A stretch of 64,000 nt of DNA from Dietzia natronolimnaea. Lineage in GTDB: Bacteria > Actinomycetota > Actinomycetes > Mycobacteriales > Mycobacteriaceae. The stretch's first letter is position 1. Each line of letters opens with the position of its first letter. The notes under the pieces are model-generated. The model did no database searches. It was not told the DNA's origin and saw only the letters and a list, made by a program, of their open reading frames with translations. Shown here piece by piece: positions 17,366-24,553 of this stretch. A program made the translations under genes and the position numbers. Location of the stretch: the NCBI RefSeq assembly GCF_039525805.1, contig NZ_BAAAHZ010000014.1, one strand, 5' to 3'.

Positions 17366-19441
17366 ATGCAGAATTCACCCACCCCAGCCCCGATCACCTC
17401 GGTCCTGGTCGCCAATCGCGGGGAGATCGCCCGCCGTGTCCACCGCACCGCCCGCGCCCTGGGCATGACCACGGTGGCGGTCTACTCGGACGCCGACTCG
17501 GGCGCCCCGCACACCCGCGAGGCCGACGCCGCGGTCCGTCTCCCCGGCAACACCCCCGGGGAGACCTACCTGCGCGGTGACCTGGTCATCGCCGCGGCCA
17601 GGGCCGCCGGAGCCGACGCGATCCACCCCGGGTACGGGTTCCTGTCCGAGAACGCCGGGTTCGCCCGCGAGGTGATCGACGCGGGGCTCACCTGGGTCGG
17701 CCCGCCGGTGGCCGCCATCGAGGCCATGGGCTCCAAGATCGAGGCCAAGAAGATGATGGGCGAGGCCGGAGTGCCCATGCTCGCCGACCTCGAGCCCGCC
17801 GACGTCACCGAGGACATGCTCCCGGTGCTGGTCAAGGCCTCCGCCGGTGGTGGCGGACGCGGTATGCGCGTGGTCCGCACCCTCGACTCGTTGCACGACG
17901 AGATCGCGGGCGCCCGGCGTGAGGCCAGGTCCGCCTTCGGCGACGACGCCGTGTTCTGTGAGCGGTACCTCGAGCGTGGCCGTCACATCGAGGTCCAGAT
18001 CATGGCGGATTCGCACGGCACCGTCTGGGCGGTGGGCGAGCGCGAGTGCTCCATCCAACGCCGCCACCAGAAGGTGATCGAGGAGGCCCCGAGCCCGCTT
18101 GTTGAGCGGACCCCGGGGATGCGGGAGAAGTTGTACTCGGCGGCCCGCGACGCCGCGTCCGCGATCGGGTACACCGGCGCCGGCACGGTCGAGTTCCTGG
18201 CCACCGACGACGGCGAGTTCTTCTTCCTCGAGATGAACACCCGTCTCCAGGTCGAGCACCCGGTCACCGAGGCCACGACCGGACTGGACCTGGTGGCGCT
18301 CCAGCTGGACGTGGCGGCGGGCCTCCCCCTGCCGTCCACCACACCCCCGGCCGCCCACGGCTGGTCGTTCGAGGCCCGCCTCTACGCCGAGGACCCGGCG
18401 AGCGACTACACGCCGGGTTCCGGAACCCTGTGGGCGCTCGACGTCCCCGGCGTCTCCTCCCGATTCGAGGGCCCGCACCGGCCGGGCATCCGGCTGGACA
18501 GCGGTGTCGAACCCGGGGCGGACGGCGCGCTGATCGGCGTGCACTACGACCCGATGCTGGCCAAGGTCATCTCCTACGGCCGCACCCGTTCCGAGGCCTG
18601 CGCCTCACTCGCCGGTGCGCTGACGCGGGCGAGGATCCACGGCCTGACCACAAACCGGGCCCAACTGGTCCGGGTCCTGCGCCACCCGGAGTTCATCGCC
18701 GGCAACCTGTCCACCGCGTTCCTCGACGATCACGGTGCGCAGGCGCTCGCCGCCCCGCTGGCCGACGACGAGGCCGTGGCGATCTCCGCGCTGGCCGCCG
18801 CGATCGTGTCCGGGACCGCCGACCACGCCGCCGGCCCGGTGGCGTTGGCGCAGGCGGGCTTCCGCAACGTCGGCCGCACGCTCCAGAGGCGGACCTACCG
18901 GTTCGGCGAGGACGAGCTGGAGGTGGCGTACCTCCGTGGCCGCTCCGGCGCCCACGCGGACGGCGATCTGGCCGAGGTCGTCCGCGTCGGACAGGTCCGC
19001 CCCGGCGCGGTGGACCTCGAGATCAGGGGAGTGCGCCACACCTTCTCCGTGGCCCGGTACGAGGTGGTGGGCTCCGACACCGTCGTGGAGGTGGACTCGC
19101 CACTCGGACCGGTCTCGCTCATCGAGCCGCCCCGCTACTCCGATCCCGGCGCGGAGGTCGCCGCGGGTTCGCTGCTCGCCCCCATGCCGGGTGCGGTCAT
19201 CCGGGTGGCCGTCTCCGTCGGGGACACCGTCACCGCAGGCCAGCCGCTGCTGTGGATGGAGGCCATGAAGATGGAACACACCATCTCCGCCGCCGTGGAC
19301 GGCATCGTCACCGAGCTGCCCGTCGAGGTCGGCACCCAGGTCGAGACCGGCACCATCCTCGCCGTCGTCGCGGAACCCGACAGCACCGACGCCGACAGCA
19401 CCGATCCCGCCAGCACCGACACCACCACCCCCCAGGAGTGA
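17366..19441 (+). CDS. accA2: Acyl-CoA carboxylase alpha subunit (biotin carboxylase plus BCCP)
   Basis: Carboxylates biotin using ATP and bicarbonate and carries it on the same chain. 691 aa from ATG 17366, with GAGGA upstream. Order: biotin-carboxylase N-domain (VLVANRGEIARRV, residues about 14-26), ATP-grasp domain with glycine-rich VKASAGGGGRGMRVV, EMNTRLQVEHPVTE active-site motif near 290, C-terminal carboxylase domain, linker, and biotinyl domain with the biotin-accepting Lys635 in EAMKMEH. After the biotinyl domain comes a Ser/Thr/Asp-rich tail with repeated DSTD units, unusual for the family. It lies 11 bp after the beta subunit gene. Confidence 0.93.
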   Translation: MQNSPTPAPITSVLVANRGEIARRVHRTARALGMTTVAVYSDADSGAPHTREADAAVRLPGNTPGETYLRGDLVIAAARAAGADAIHPGYGFLSENAGFAREVIDAGLTWVGPPVAAIEAMGSKIEAKKMMGEAGVPMLADLEPADVTEDMLPVLVKASAGGGGRGMRVVRTLDSLHDEIAGARREARSAFGDDAVFCERYLERGRHIEVQIMADSHGTVWAVGERECSIQRRHQKVIEEAPSPLVERTPGMREKLYSAARDAASAIGYTGAGTVEFLATDDGEFFFLEMNTRLQVEHPVTEATTGLDLVALQLDVAAGLPLPSTTPPAAHGWSFEARLYAEDPASDYTPGSGTLWALDVPGVSSRFEGPHRPGIRLDSGVEPGADGALIGVHYDPMLAKVISYGRTRSEACASLAGALTRARIHGLTTNRAQLVRVLRHPEFIAGNLSTAFLDDHGAQALAAPLADDEAVAISALAAAIVSGTADHAAGPVALAQAGFRNVGRTLQRRTYRFGEDELEVAYLRGRSGAHADGDLAEVVRVGQVRPGAVDLEIRGVRHTFSVARYEVVGSDTVVEVDSPLGPVSLIEPPRYSDPGAEVAAGSLLAPMPGAVIRVAVSVGDTVTAGQPLLWMEAMKMEHTISAAVDGIVTELPVEVGTQVETGTILAVVAEPDSTDADSTDPASTDTTTPQE

Positions 19442-19446
19442 CCACG

Positions 19447-20628
19447 ATGACCGACATCTCTCAGATCCCCAACCCCGTCGTCGACACCGAGGAGCAGAAG
19501 CAACTCCGCAAGGTCGCCTTCGACCTGGGCTCGCGATACGGCATGGAGTACATGCGCGAGAAGTCCGACGCCGGCGAGACCACCGACGAGCTGTGGACCG
19601 AGGCGGGCAGGCTCGGACTGCTGGGGGTGAACCTGCCGGAGGAGTACGGCGGCGGCGGGGCCGGCATGACCGAGCTCGCGATGGTCGAGGAGGAGCTCTC
19701 CGCCGCGGGCGCCGGGCTGCTCATGATGGTGGTCTCGCCCGCCATCAACGGCACGATCATCTCCCGCTTCGGGACCGAGGAGCAGAAGAAGCGCTGGCTG
19801 CCCGGCCTGGCCTCGGGCGAGATCATCACCTCGTTCGCCATCACCGAGCCGGACGCCGGGTCCAACTCCCACGCCATCACCACCACCGCACGCCGGGACG
19901 GCTCGGACTTCCTGCTCAGCGGGCAGAAGACCTACATCTCGGGAGTCGACCAGGCCGACGCGATCCTCGTGGTTGCCCGACTCGAGGGCGCCGCGAGCGG
20001 CAAGCTCCAGCCGGCCCTGTTCATGGTGCCCACCGACGCGCCCGGACTCGAGCGCACCCACATCCCCACCGAGGTGCGCACGCCCGAGCGGCAGTTCCAG
20101 CTGTACTTCGACGACGTGCGCCTGCCCGCGGACGCGCTGATCGGCGACGGCGACACCGCGCTGCTCATGCTCTTCGCGGGCCTCAACCCCGAGCGCATCA
20201 TGGCCTCCGGGATGGCGATCGGTTCCGCCCGCTACGCGATGGACAAGGCCACGACGTACGCGAACGAGCGCACCGTGTGGAAGACCCCGATCGGCGTCCA
20301 CCAGGGGATCGCCCACCCCCTCGCCCAGTGCAAGATCGAGCTGGAGCTGGCCCGGCTGATGATGCGCAAGGCCGCCGCGCTCGTCGACGCCGGCCTGGAC
20401 GACCTCGCCGGCGAGGCCGCCAACATGGCCAAGTACGCCTCCGGAGAGGTCTCCGCCCGCACCGTCGACCAGGCCATCCAGACCCTCGGCGGCAACGGCC
20501 TGTCGGTGGAGTACGGCCTCGCCGGCATGCTCGCCGCATCGCGCCTGCCCCGCATCGCCCCGGTCAGCCGGGAGATGATCCTCAACTACGTGGCCCAGCA
20601 CTCGCTCGGGCTGCCGAGGAGCTACTGA
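19447..20628 (+). CDS. Acyl-CoA dehydrogenase (FadE12 type)
   Basis: 393 aa from ATG 19447, 5 nt after the carboxylase stop. FAD-binding AITEPDAGSNSHAI near residue 137 and TLGGNGLSVEYGLAGM near 340. In place of the usual EGTxEI loop the C-terminal active site reads LPRIAPVSREMILNYVAQ, so neither the canonical Glu nor the IVD-type GAGT is present. This is the second dehydrogenase of the operon, presumably acting at a different chain position or after carboxylation (inference). The position matches fadE12 in the M. tuberculosis accA2 block. Confidence 0.9.
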   Translation: MTDISQIPNPVVDTEEQKQLRKVAFDLGSRYGMEYMREKSDAGETTDELWTEAGRLGLLGVNLPEEYGGGGAGMTELAMVEEELSAAGAGLLMMVVSPAINGTIISRFGTEEQKKRWLPGLASGEIITSFAITEPDAGSNSHAITTTARRDGSDFLLSGQKTYISGVDQADAILVVARLEGAASGKLQPALFMVPTDAPGLERTHIPTEVRTPERQFQLYFDDVRLPADALIGDGDTALLMLFAGLNPERIMASGMAIGSARYAMDKATTYANERTVWKTPIGVHQGIAHPLAQCKIELELARLMMRKAAALVDAGLDDLAGEAANMAKYASGEVSARTVDQAIQTLGGNGLSVEYGLAGMLAASRLPRIAPVSREMILNYVAQHSLGLPRSY

Positions 20629-20629
20629 G

Positions 20630-21451
20630 GTGTCCGCGGCGGACGATCAGACCGTGGGTGTTCCGGTGCTGGTGCGCTACGAGGTCTCCGGGGGCGCCGC
20701 CCGCGTGACCCTCGACTCGCAACACAACCGCAACGCCATCTCGAGCGCCCTGGTCGAGCAGCTCCACGCGGCGCTCGACCGGGCGGCCGCGGACGACGGT
20801 GCCCGCGTGGTGGTCCTCGGTCACGCCGGCGGGACCTTCTGCGCCGGTGCGGACCTCAGCGAGGCCTCCGCGGCCGGGGCCGACCAGAGCAGCCCGGAGG
20901 CGCAGGCCGCCGAGCGGACCCGGGTGTTCCTCGGGCTGCTCCGGGCGATCATCTCGCACCCCAAGCCCGTGATCGCCGCCGTGGACGGCCACGTCCGCGC
21001 CGGCGGTATGGGACTGGTGGCCGCCTGCGACCTCGCCCTCGCCGGGCCGACGTCGACGTTCGCGCTCACCGAGGTCCGCCTCGGTCTGGCGGCGGCCATG
21101 ATCTCGGTGCCGCTGGCGGCGCGGATCAACTCACGGGACCTCGCACGCGCCCTGCTGACCGGTGAGAAGTTCAACGCGGCGCACGCGAGTCGGATCGGCC
21201 TGCTCTCGGAGGCGGTCGACGACGTCGACGCCGCCGTCGACGAGTTGGTCGCCGCGTTCCGGCCCTGTTCACCGCAGGGGCTGGCGGAGAACAAGGCGCT
21301 GCTGGCGGCGCCGATGCTGGCCGATCTCGACGCCCGTGGAGAAGACCTGGCCGGGGTGACCGCCCGCCTGTTCACCACCGCCGAGGTCGCCGAGGGGATG
21401 ACCGCATTTCTTGAACGCCGACCGCCCTCCTGGGCGACGCCGGACGCGTAG
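20630..21451 (+). CDS. Enoyl-CoA hydratase/isomerase (EchA7-like)
   Basis: 273 aa crotonase-fold protein, GTG start at 20630, 1 nt after the preceding stop. First oxyanion-hole motif GGTFCAGADLSE near residue 65, second motif GHVRAGGMGLVAACDLALAG near 122, and ALTEVRLGLAAAMISV in the active-site helix region. Probably hydrates the enoyl-CoA made by one of the two dehydrogenases, as methylglutaconyl-CoA hydratase does in leucine catabolism (analogy only). It appears to be the last gene of the coupled operon; the alcohol dehydrogenase 66 bp downstream has its own regulatory motifs. Confidence 0.9.
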   Translation: MSAADDQTVGVPVLVRYEVSGGAARVTLDSQHNRNAISSALVEQLHAALDRAAADDGARVVVLGHAGGTFCAGADLSEASAAGADQSSPEAQAAERTRVFLGLLRAIISHPKPVIAAVDGHVRAGGMGLVAACDLALAGPTSTFALTEVRLGLAAAMISVPLAARINSRDLARALLTGEKFNAAHASRIGLLSEAVDDVDAAVDELVAAFRPCSPQGLAENKALLAAPMLADLDARGEDLAGVTARLFTTAEVAEGMTAFLERRPPSWATPDA

Positions 21452-21467
21452 CGTATGCGATGTCGTT

Positions 21468-21489
21468 GATGTGTGACCGTCACCACATC
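21468..21489. promoter_or_regulatory. Composite inverted repeat upstream of the alcohol dehydrogenase
   Basis: GATGTG (21468-21473) and CACATC (21484-21489) are inverted arms flanking the 11-bp palindrome GTGACCGTCAC (21473-21483). The site lies 28 bp before the start of the dehydrogenase and just downstream of TAGCGT (21449-21454), a possible -10. It is a likely operator for the co-transcribed TetR repressor (inference). Confidence 0.5.
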
Positions 21490-21517
21490 GCCCACGTCCA
21501 ACCCGAGAGGTAATGCC

Positions 21518-22651
21518 ATGCGCACCAGAGCAGCCATCATCCGTGAACCCAAGCAGGACGCCTGGGAGATCGTCGACGTCGACATCGACGACCCCAAGGC
21601 GGGGGAGGTGCAGGTCAAACTCGCCGCCTCGGGGCTGTGCCACTCGGACGAGCACCTGCTCACGGGGGACCTGCAGTTCGAGACCTATCCGATCATGGGT
21701 GGCCACGAGGGCGCGGGTGTGGTGACCAAGGTGGGAGAGGGTGTCACCGGGCTCGAGGAGGGGGACCACGTCGTCCTGGCGTTCATCCCCGCCTGCGGCA
21801 CCTGCCCGCCCTGTTCCGAGGGGCTGCAGAACCTCTGTGACAACGGCGCCGGGTTGCTGAGCGGCCGGGCCATCAGCGACGACGGCTACCGGGTGCACAC
21901 CGCCGACGGCGAACCCGTGGCGACCATGTGCGTCCTGGGCACCTTCGCGCCGCACGTCACCGTCCACCAGTCCTCGGTCGTCAAGATCGAGAAGGACATC
22001 CCCCTGGACAAGGCCGCCCTGCTCGGATGCGGTGTCTGCACGGGGTGGGGCTCGGCCACCGAGATCGGACAGGCCAAGGAGGGCGACGTCGTGGTGGTGG
22101 TCGGCGTGGGCGGGATCGGGATCAACTCCGTCCAGGGCGCCGCCGCGGCGGGGGCGCGCGTCATCGTGGCCGTGGACCCGGTCGAGTTCAAGCGGGAGAA
22201 GGCGATGGAGTTCGGGGCGACGCACACGTGTGCCTCGATGGACGACGCCATGGCGCTGGTGGGGGAGCTCAGCTGGGGGCGTATGGCGGACCTGGTCCTG
22301 CTCACCATGGGAGTGGTGGACGGGAAGGACCTGCTGCCCGGGCTGATGCTCACCGGCAAGGGGCGCCGCTGCGTGGTCGTGGGGCTGGGGGACATGATGG
22401 CCGTCGACGCGCAGATCTCCATCCTCGACCTGGCCATGCAGCAGAAGACCCTGCAGGGCGCGATCTTCGGTGGCACCGGCCCGCGCAAGCAGATCCCGCA
22501 CCTGCTGCACCAGTACCGGGCCGGGAACCTCAAGCTCGACGAGTTGGTCACCAGGACGTACCGGCTCGACGAGATCAACCAGGGGTACCAGGACATGCGC
22601 GACGGCAAGAACATCCGCGGTGTGATCATCTACGACGAGCAGGACTGGTAA
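21518..22651 (+). CDS. Zinc-dependent alcohol dehydrogenase, NDMA-dependent type
   Basis: 377 aa from ATG 21518 with GAGAGG 7 nt upstream; the in-frame start at 21473 lies inside the operator. Medium-chain dehydrogenase with catalytic-zinc ligands in GLCHSDEHL and GGHEGAG, structural-zinc cysteines in CGTCPPCSEGLQNLC, and Rossmann motif VGVGGIGINSVQGA near residue 190. The overall pattern matches the TIGR03989 NDMA-dependent alcohol dehydrogenases of actinobacteria, which hold NAD(H) tightly and pass electrons to an unknown acceptor, possibly with mycofactocin. It probably oxidises a primary alcohol feeding the adjacent acyl-CoA pathway. Confidence 0.88.
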   Translation: MRTRAAIIREPKQDAWEIVDVDIDDPKAGEVQVKLAASGLCHSDEHLLTGDLQFETYPIMGGHEGAGVVTKVGEGVTGLEEGDHVVLAFIPACGTCPPCSEGLQNLCDNGAGLLSGRAISDDGYRVHTADGEPVATMCVLGTFAPHVTVHQSSVVKIEKDIPLDKAALLGCGVCTGWGSATEIGQAKEGDVVVVVGVGGIGINSVQGAAAAGARVIVAVDPVEFKREKAMEFGATHTCASMDDAMALVGELSWGRMADLVLLTMGVVDGKDLLPGLMLTGKGRRCVVVGLGDMMAVDAQISILDLAMQQKTLQGAIFGGTGPRKQIPHLLHQYRAGNLKLDELVTRTYRLDEINQGYQDMRDGKNIRGVIIYDEQDW

Positions 22652-22662
22652 CAGGAGGAGCA

Positions 22663-23313
22663 ATGACGGCACCCGAGCAGCGGGCCCCCAAGCAGGACCG
22701 TAGTCGCCTCACACGGGAACGCCTCCTGGGTGCCTCGATCGACCTCCTCGCCACGCAGGGCTGGGCGGCGACCACCGTGGGCGCGGTGGCCGCCGCCGCC
22801 GGCGTCTCACGGGGCGCCGCGCAACACCACTTCCCGACCCGTGAGGACCTCATCACCGCCGCCCTCGGGTACATGATCGAGCAGCGACTGGACAACGTCC
22901 GGAACGTGGGGCTCGATCTACCCGAGCCCGGCCCCGAGCGGACGGTCGCCGTGGTCCGCCTGATCGTCCAGCACTACACCTCGGACGTCTTCAAGGCCGC
23001 GCTGCACGTCTGGACCGCGGCGGCCAACGATCCCGCGTTGCGCGACCGGGTGCTGCCGTTCGAGAACCACATGTCCCGCGAGGTCCTGGCGATCGCCGCC
23101 GAGGCCCTGGGGCACGACCCCGGCGACGTACGGGTGCGCAGGCCACTGCAGGCCACCCTCGACCTGGCACGGGGGCTCGGGCTCGCGGACGTGCTCTCCG
23201 ACGACTCGGCCCGTCGCGAGAAGGTGATCCGATACTGGGCCGAGACCCTGGATCTGGTGCTCGCGCAGGTCCCGCAGGCGTCGGCCCGAGGCGCCGCCCC
23301 GGCCGCGTTTTGA
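22663..23313 (+). CDS. TetR-family transcriptional regulator
   Basis: 216 aa from ATG 22663, preceded by AGGAGGAG and 11 bp after the alcohol dehydrogenase, so co-transcribed with it. N-terminal helix-turn-helix: RERLLGASIDLLATQGWAAT, then TVGAVAAAAGVSRGAAQHHF (residues about 45-64). C-terminal ligand domain of the TetR_C type with a conserved Trp in HVWTAAANDPALRD. Candidate targets are the composite repeat at 21468 and the 18-bp palindrome at 11893. Its stop codon lies just after the start of the rpsL promoter -35 box. Confidence 0.9.
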   Translation: MTAPEQRAPKQDRSRLTRERLLGASIDLLATQGWAATTVGAVAAAAGVSRGAAQHHFPTREDLITAALGYMIEQRLDNVRNVGLDLPEPGPERTVAVVRLIVQHYTSDVFKAALHVWTAAANDPALRDRVLPFENHMSREVLAIAAEALGHDPGDVRVRRPLQATLDLARGLGLADVLSDDSARREKVIRYWAETLDLVLAQVPQASARGAAPAAF

Positions 23314-23339
23314 CCGATCCTGACGAGGGCGGTTAGGCT
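23310..23339 (+). promoter_or_regulatory. Promoter of the rpsL-rpsG operon
   Basis: TTGACC (23310-23315), an 18-bp spacer, and TAGGCT (23334-23339). The -35 box overlaps the TetR stop codon. Predicted transcription start is about 23346, giving a leader of about 167 nt before rpsL. The infA promoter uses the same -10 hexamer and spacing. Confidence 0.75.
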
Positions 23340-23512
23340 TGACCATCGTGCTCGCAGTACGCGAGCTGGAGGATCGTGCCCAGTAGGCCAGCGAGAGCGG
23401 CTGACGTGGTCGCCCGTGCGCCCGTCGGGGAGCGCGAGAGTCCGGATACGAGCAACGTCCCAGTGACCGGTGGTCGCCCCCGAGGAGGCCGCCAGCTAGA
23501 GAAAGTCGGTTC

Positions 23513-23884
23513 ATGCCAACCATCAACCAGCTGGTCCGCAAGGGCCGCCAGGACAAGAAGTCCTCGACGGCGACGGCTGCCCTCAAGGGCTCGCCGCAGC
23601 GTCGTGGCGTGTGCACCCGTGTGTACACCACCACCCCCAAGAAGCCGAACTCCGCGCTGCGCAAGGTCGCCCGCGTGCGCCTCACCAGCGGCATCGAGGT
23701 CTCCGCCTACATCCCCGGTGAGGGCCACAACCTCCAGGAGCACTCCATGGTGCTCGTCCGTGGTGGTCGTGTGAAGGACCTCCCGGGTGTCCGTTACAAG
23801 ATCATCCGCGGCTCCCTCGACACGCAGGGCGTGAAGGACCGCAAGCAGGCCCGCTCCCGCTACGGCGCCAAGAAGGAGAAGTAA
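23513..23884 (+). CDS. rpsL: 30S ribosomal protein S12
   Basis: Decoding-centre protein of the small subunit. 123 aa, normal actinobacterial length, starting MPTINQLVRKGRQDK. The streptomycin-relevant loops TPKKPNSALRK and GRVKDLPGVRY both carry the wild-type lysines, so no rpsL-type streptomycin resistance is apparent. ATG 23513 follows a GAGAAAG site. Its stop codon overlaps the rpsG start by one base. First gene of the str operon. Confidence 0.98.
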   Translation: MPTINQLVRKGRQDKKSSTATAALKGSPQRRGVCTRVYTTTPKKPNSALRKVARVRLTSGIEVSAYIPGEGHNLQEHSMVLVRGGRVKDLPGVRYKIIRGSLDTQGVKDRKQARSRYGAKKEK

Positions 23885-24354
23885 TGCCTCGCAAGGGTCC
23901 CGCCCCGAAGCGCCAGCTCATCAACGATCCGGTCTACGGCTCGCCGCTGGTCACGCAGCTCGTCAACAAGATCCTCCTCGACGGCAAGAAGACGACCGCC
24001 GAGCGCATCGTCTACTCCGCGCTGGAGATCTGCCGCGAGAAGACCGGTACCGATCCGGTCCTCACCCTCAAGAAGGCGCTCGACAACGTCAAGCCCGCCC
24101 TCGAGGTCCGCTCCCGCCGCGTCGGTGGCGCCACCTACCAGGTGCCCGTCGAGGTCCGCCCCGGGCGTTCCACGACCCTGGCCATGCGCTGGCTGGTGAA
24201 CTTCTCCCGGCAGCGCCGCGAGAACAGCATGGTCGAGCGTCTCGCCAACGAGATCCTCGACGCCTCCAACGGTCTGGGTGCCGCGGTCAAGCGCCGCGAG
24301 GACACCCACAAGATGGCCGAGGCCAACCGGGCGTTCGCGCACTACCGCTGGTGA
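23884..24354 (+). CDS. rpsG: 30S ribosomal protein S7
   Basis: Primary 16S rRNA 3'-domain binder that nucleates head assembly of the 30S subunit. 156 aa, full length, starting MPRKGPAPKRQL, with conserved RVGGATYQVPVEVRP and the C-terminal HKMAEANRAFAHYRW. ATG 23884 shares its first base with the rpsL stop codon, so the two genes are translationally coupled. A nested hairpin follows before fusA. Confidence 0.98.
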   Translation: MPRKGPAPKRQLINDPVYGSPLVTQLVNKILLDGKKTTAERIVYSALEICREKTGTDPVLTLKKALDNVKPALEVRSRRVGGATYQVPVEVRPGRSTTLAMRWLVNFSRQRRENSMVERLANEILDASNGLGAAVKRREDTHKMAEANRAFAHYRW

Positions 24355-24361
24355 TCCAGCC

Positions 24362-24410
24362 GGGCCCCGGAGCGGGGGGACGCCCACCGGGCGTCACCGC
24401 TCCGGGGCCC
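24362..24410 (+). terminator. Nested hairpin between rpsG and fusA
   Basis: Outer perfect 14-bp stem GGGCCCCGGAGCGG / CCGCTCCGGGGCCC, enclosing a second perfect 7-bp hairpin GACGCCC-ACC-GGGCGTC. It begins 8 bp after the rpsG stop. It is not followed by a T-tract, so it may act as a partial terminator, an attenuator or an mRNA processing site that sets the rpsL/rpsG to fusA ratio. Confidence 0.65.
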
Positions 24411-24553
24411 CCCGGCCGCCCCGAGGGTGGCATCATTGAACGAGGGTCGGCTCCCGCGCGAGTGAAGCGGGGCACGGCCCAGGACAACAGACCCGGTTCG
24501 GACGGTCCACACGACCGCCCGGGCCACCTAAGACTCACGATCGGGGACCATCC

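Noticed and set aside
23513..23884. Possible streptomycin-resistance allele in rpsL
   Set aside because: Both resistance-associated lysines (KPNSALRK and GRVKDLPG loops) are wild-type.
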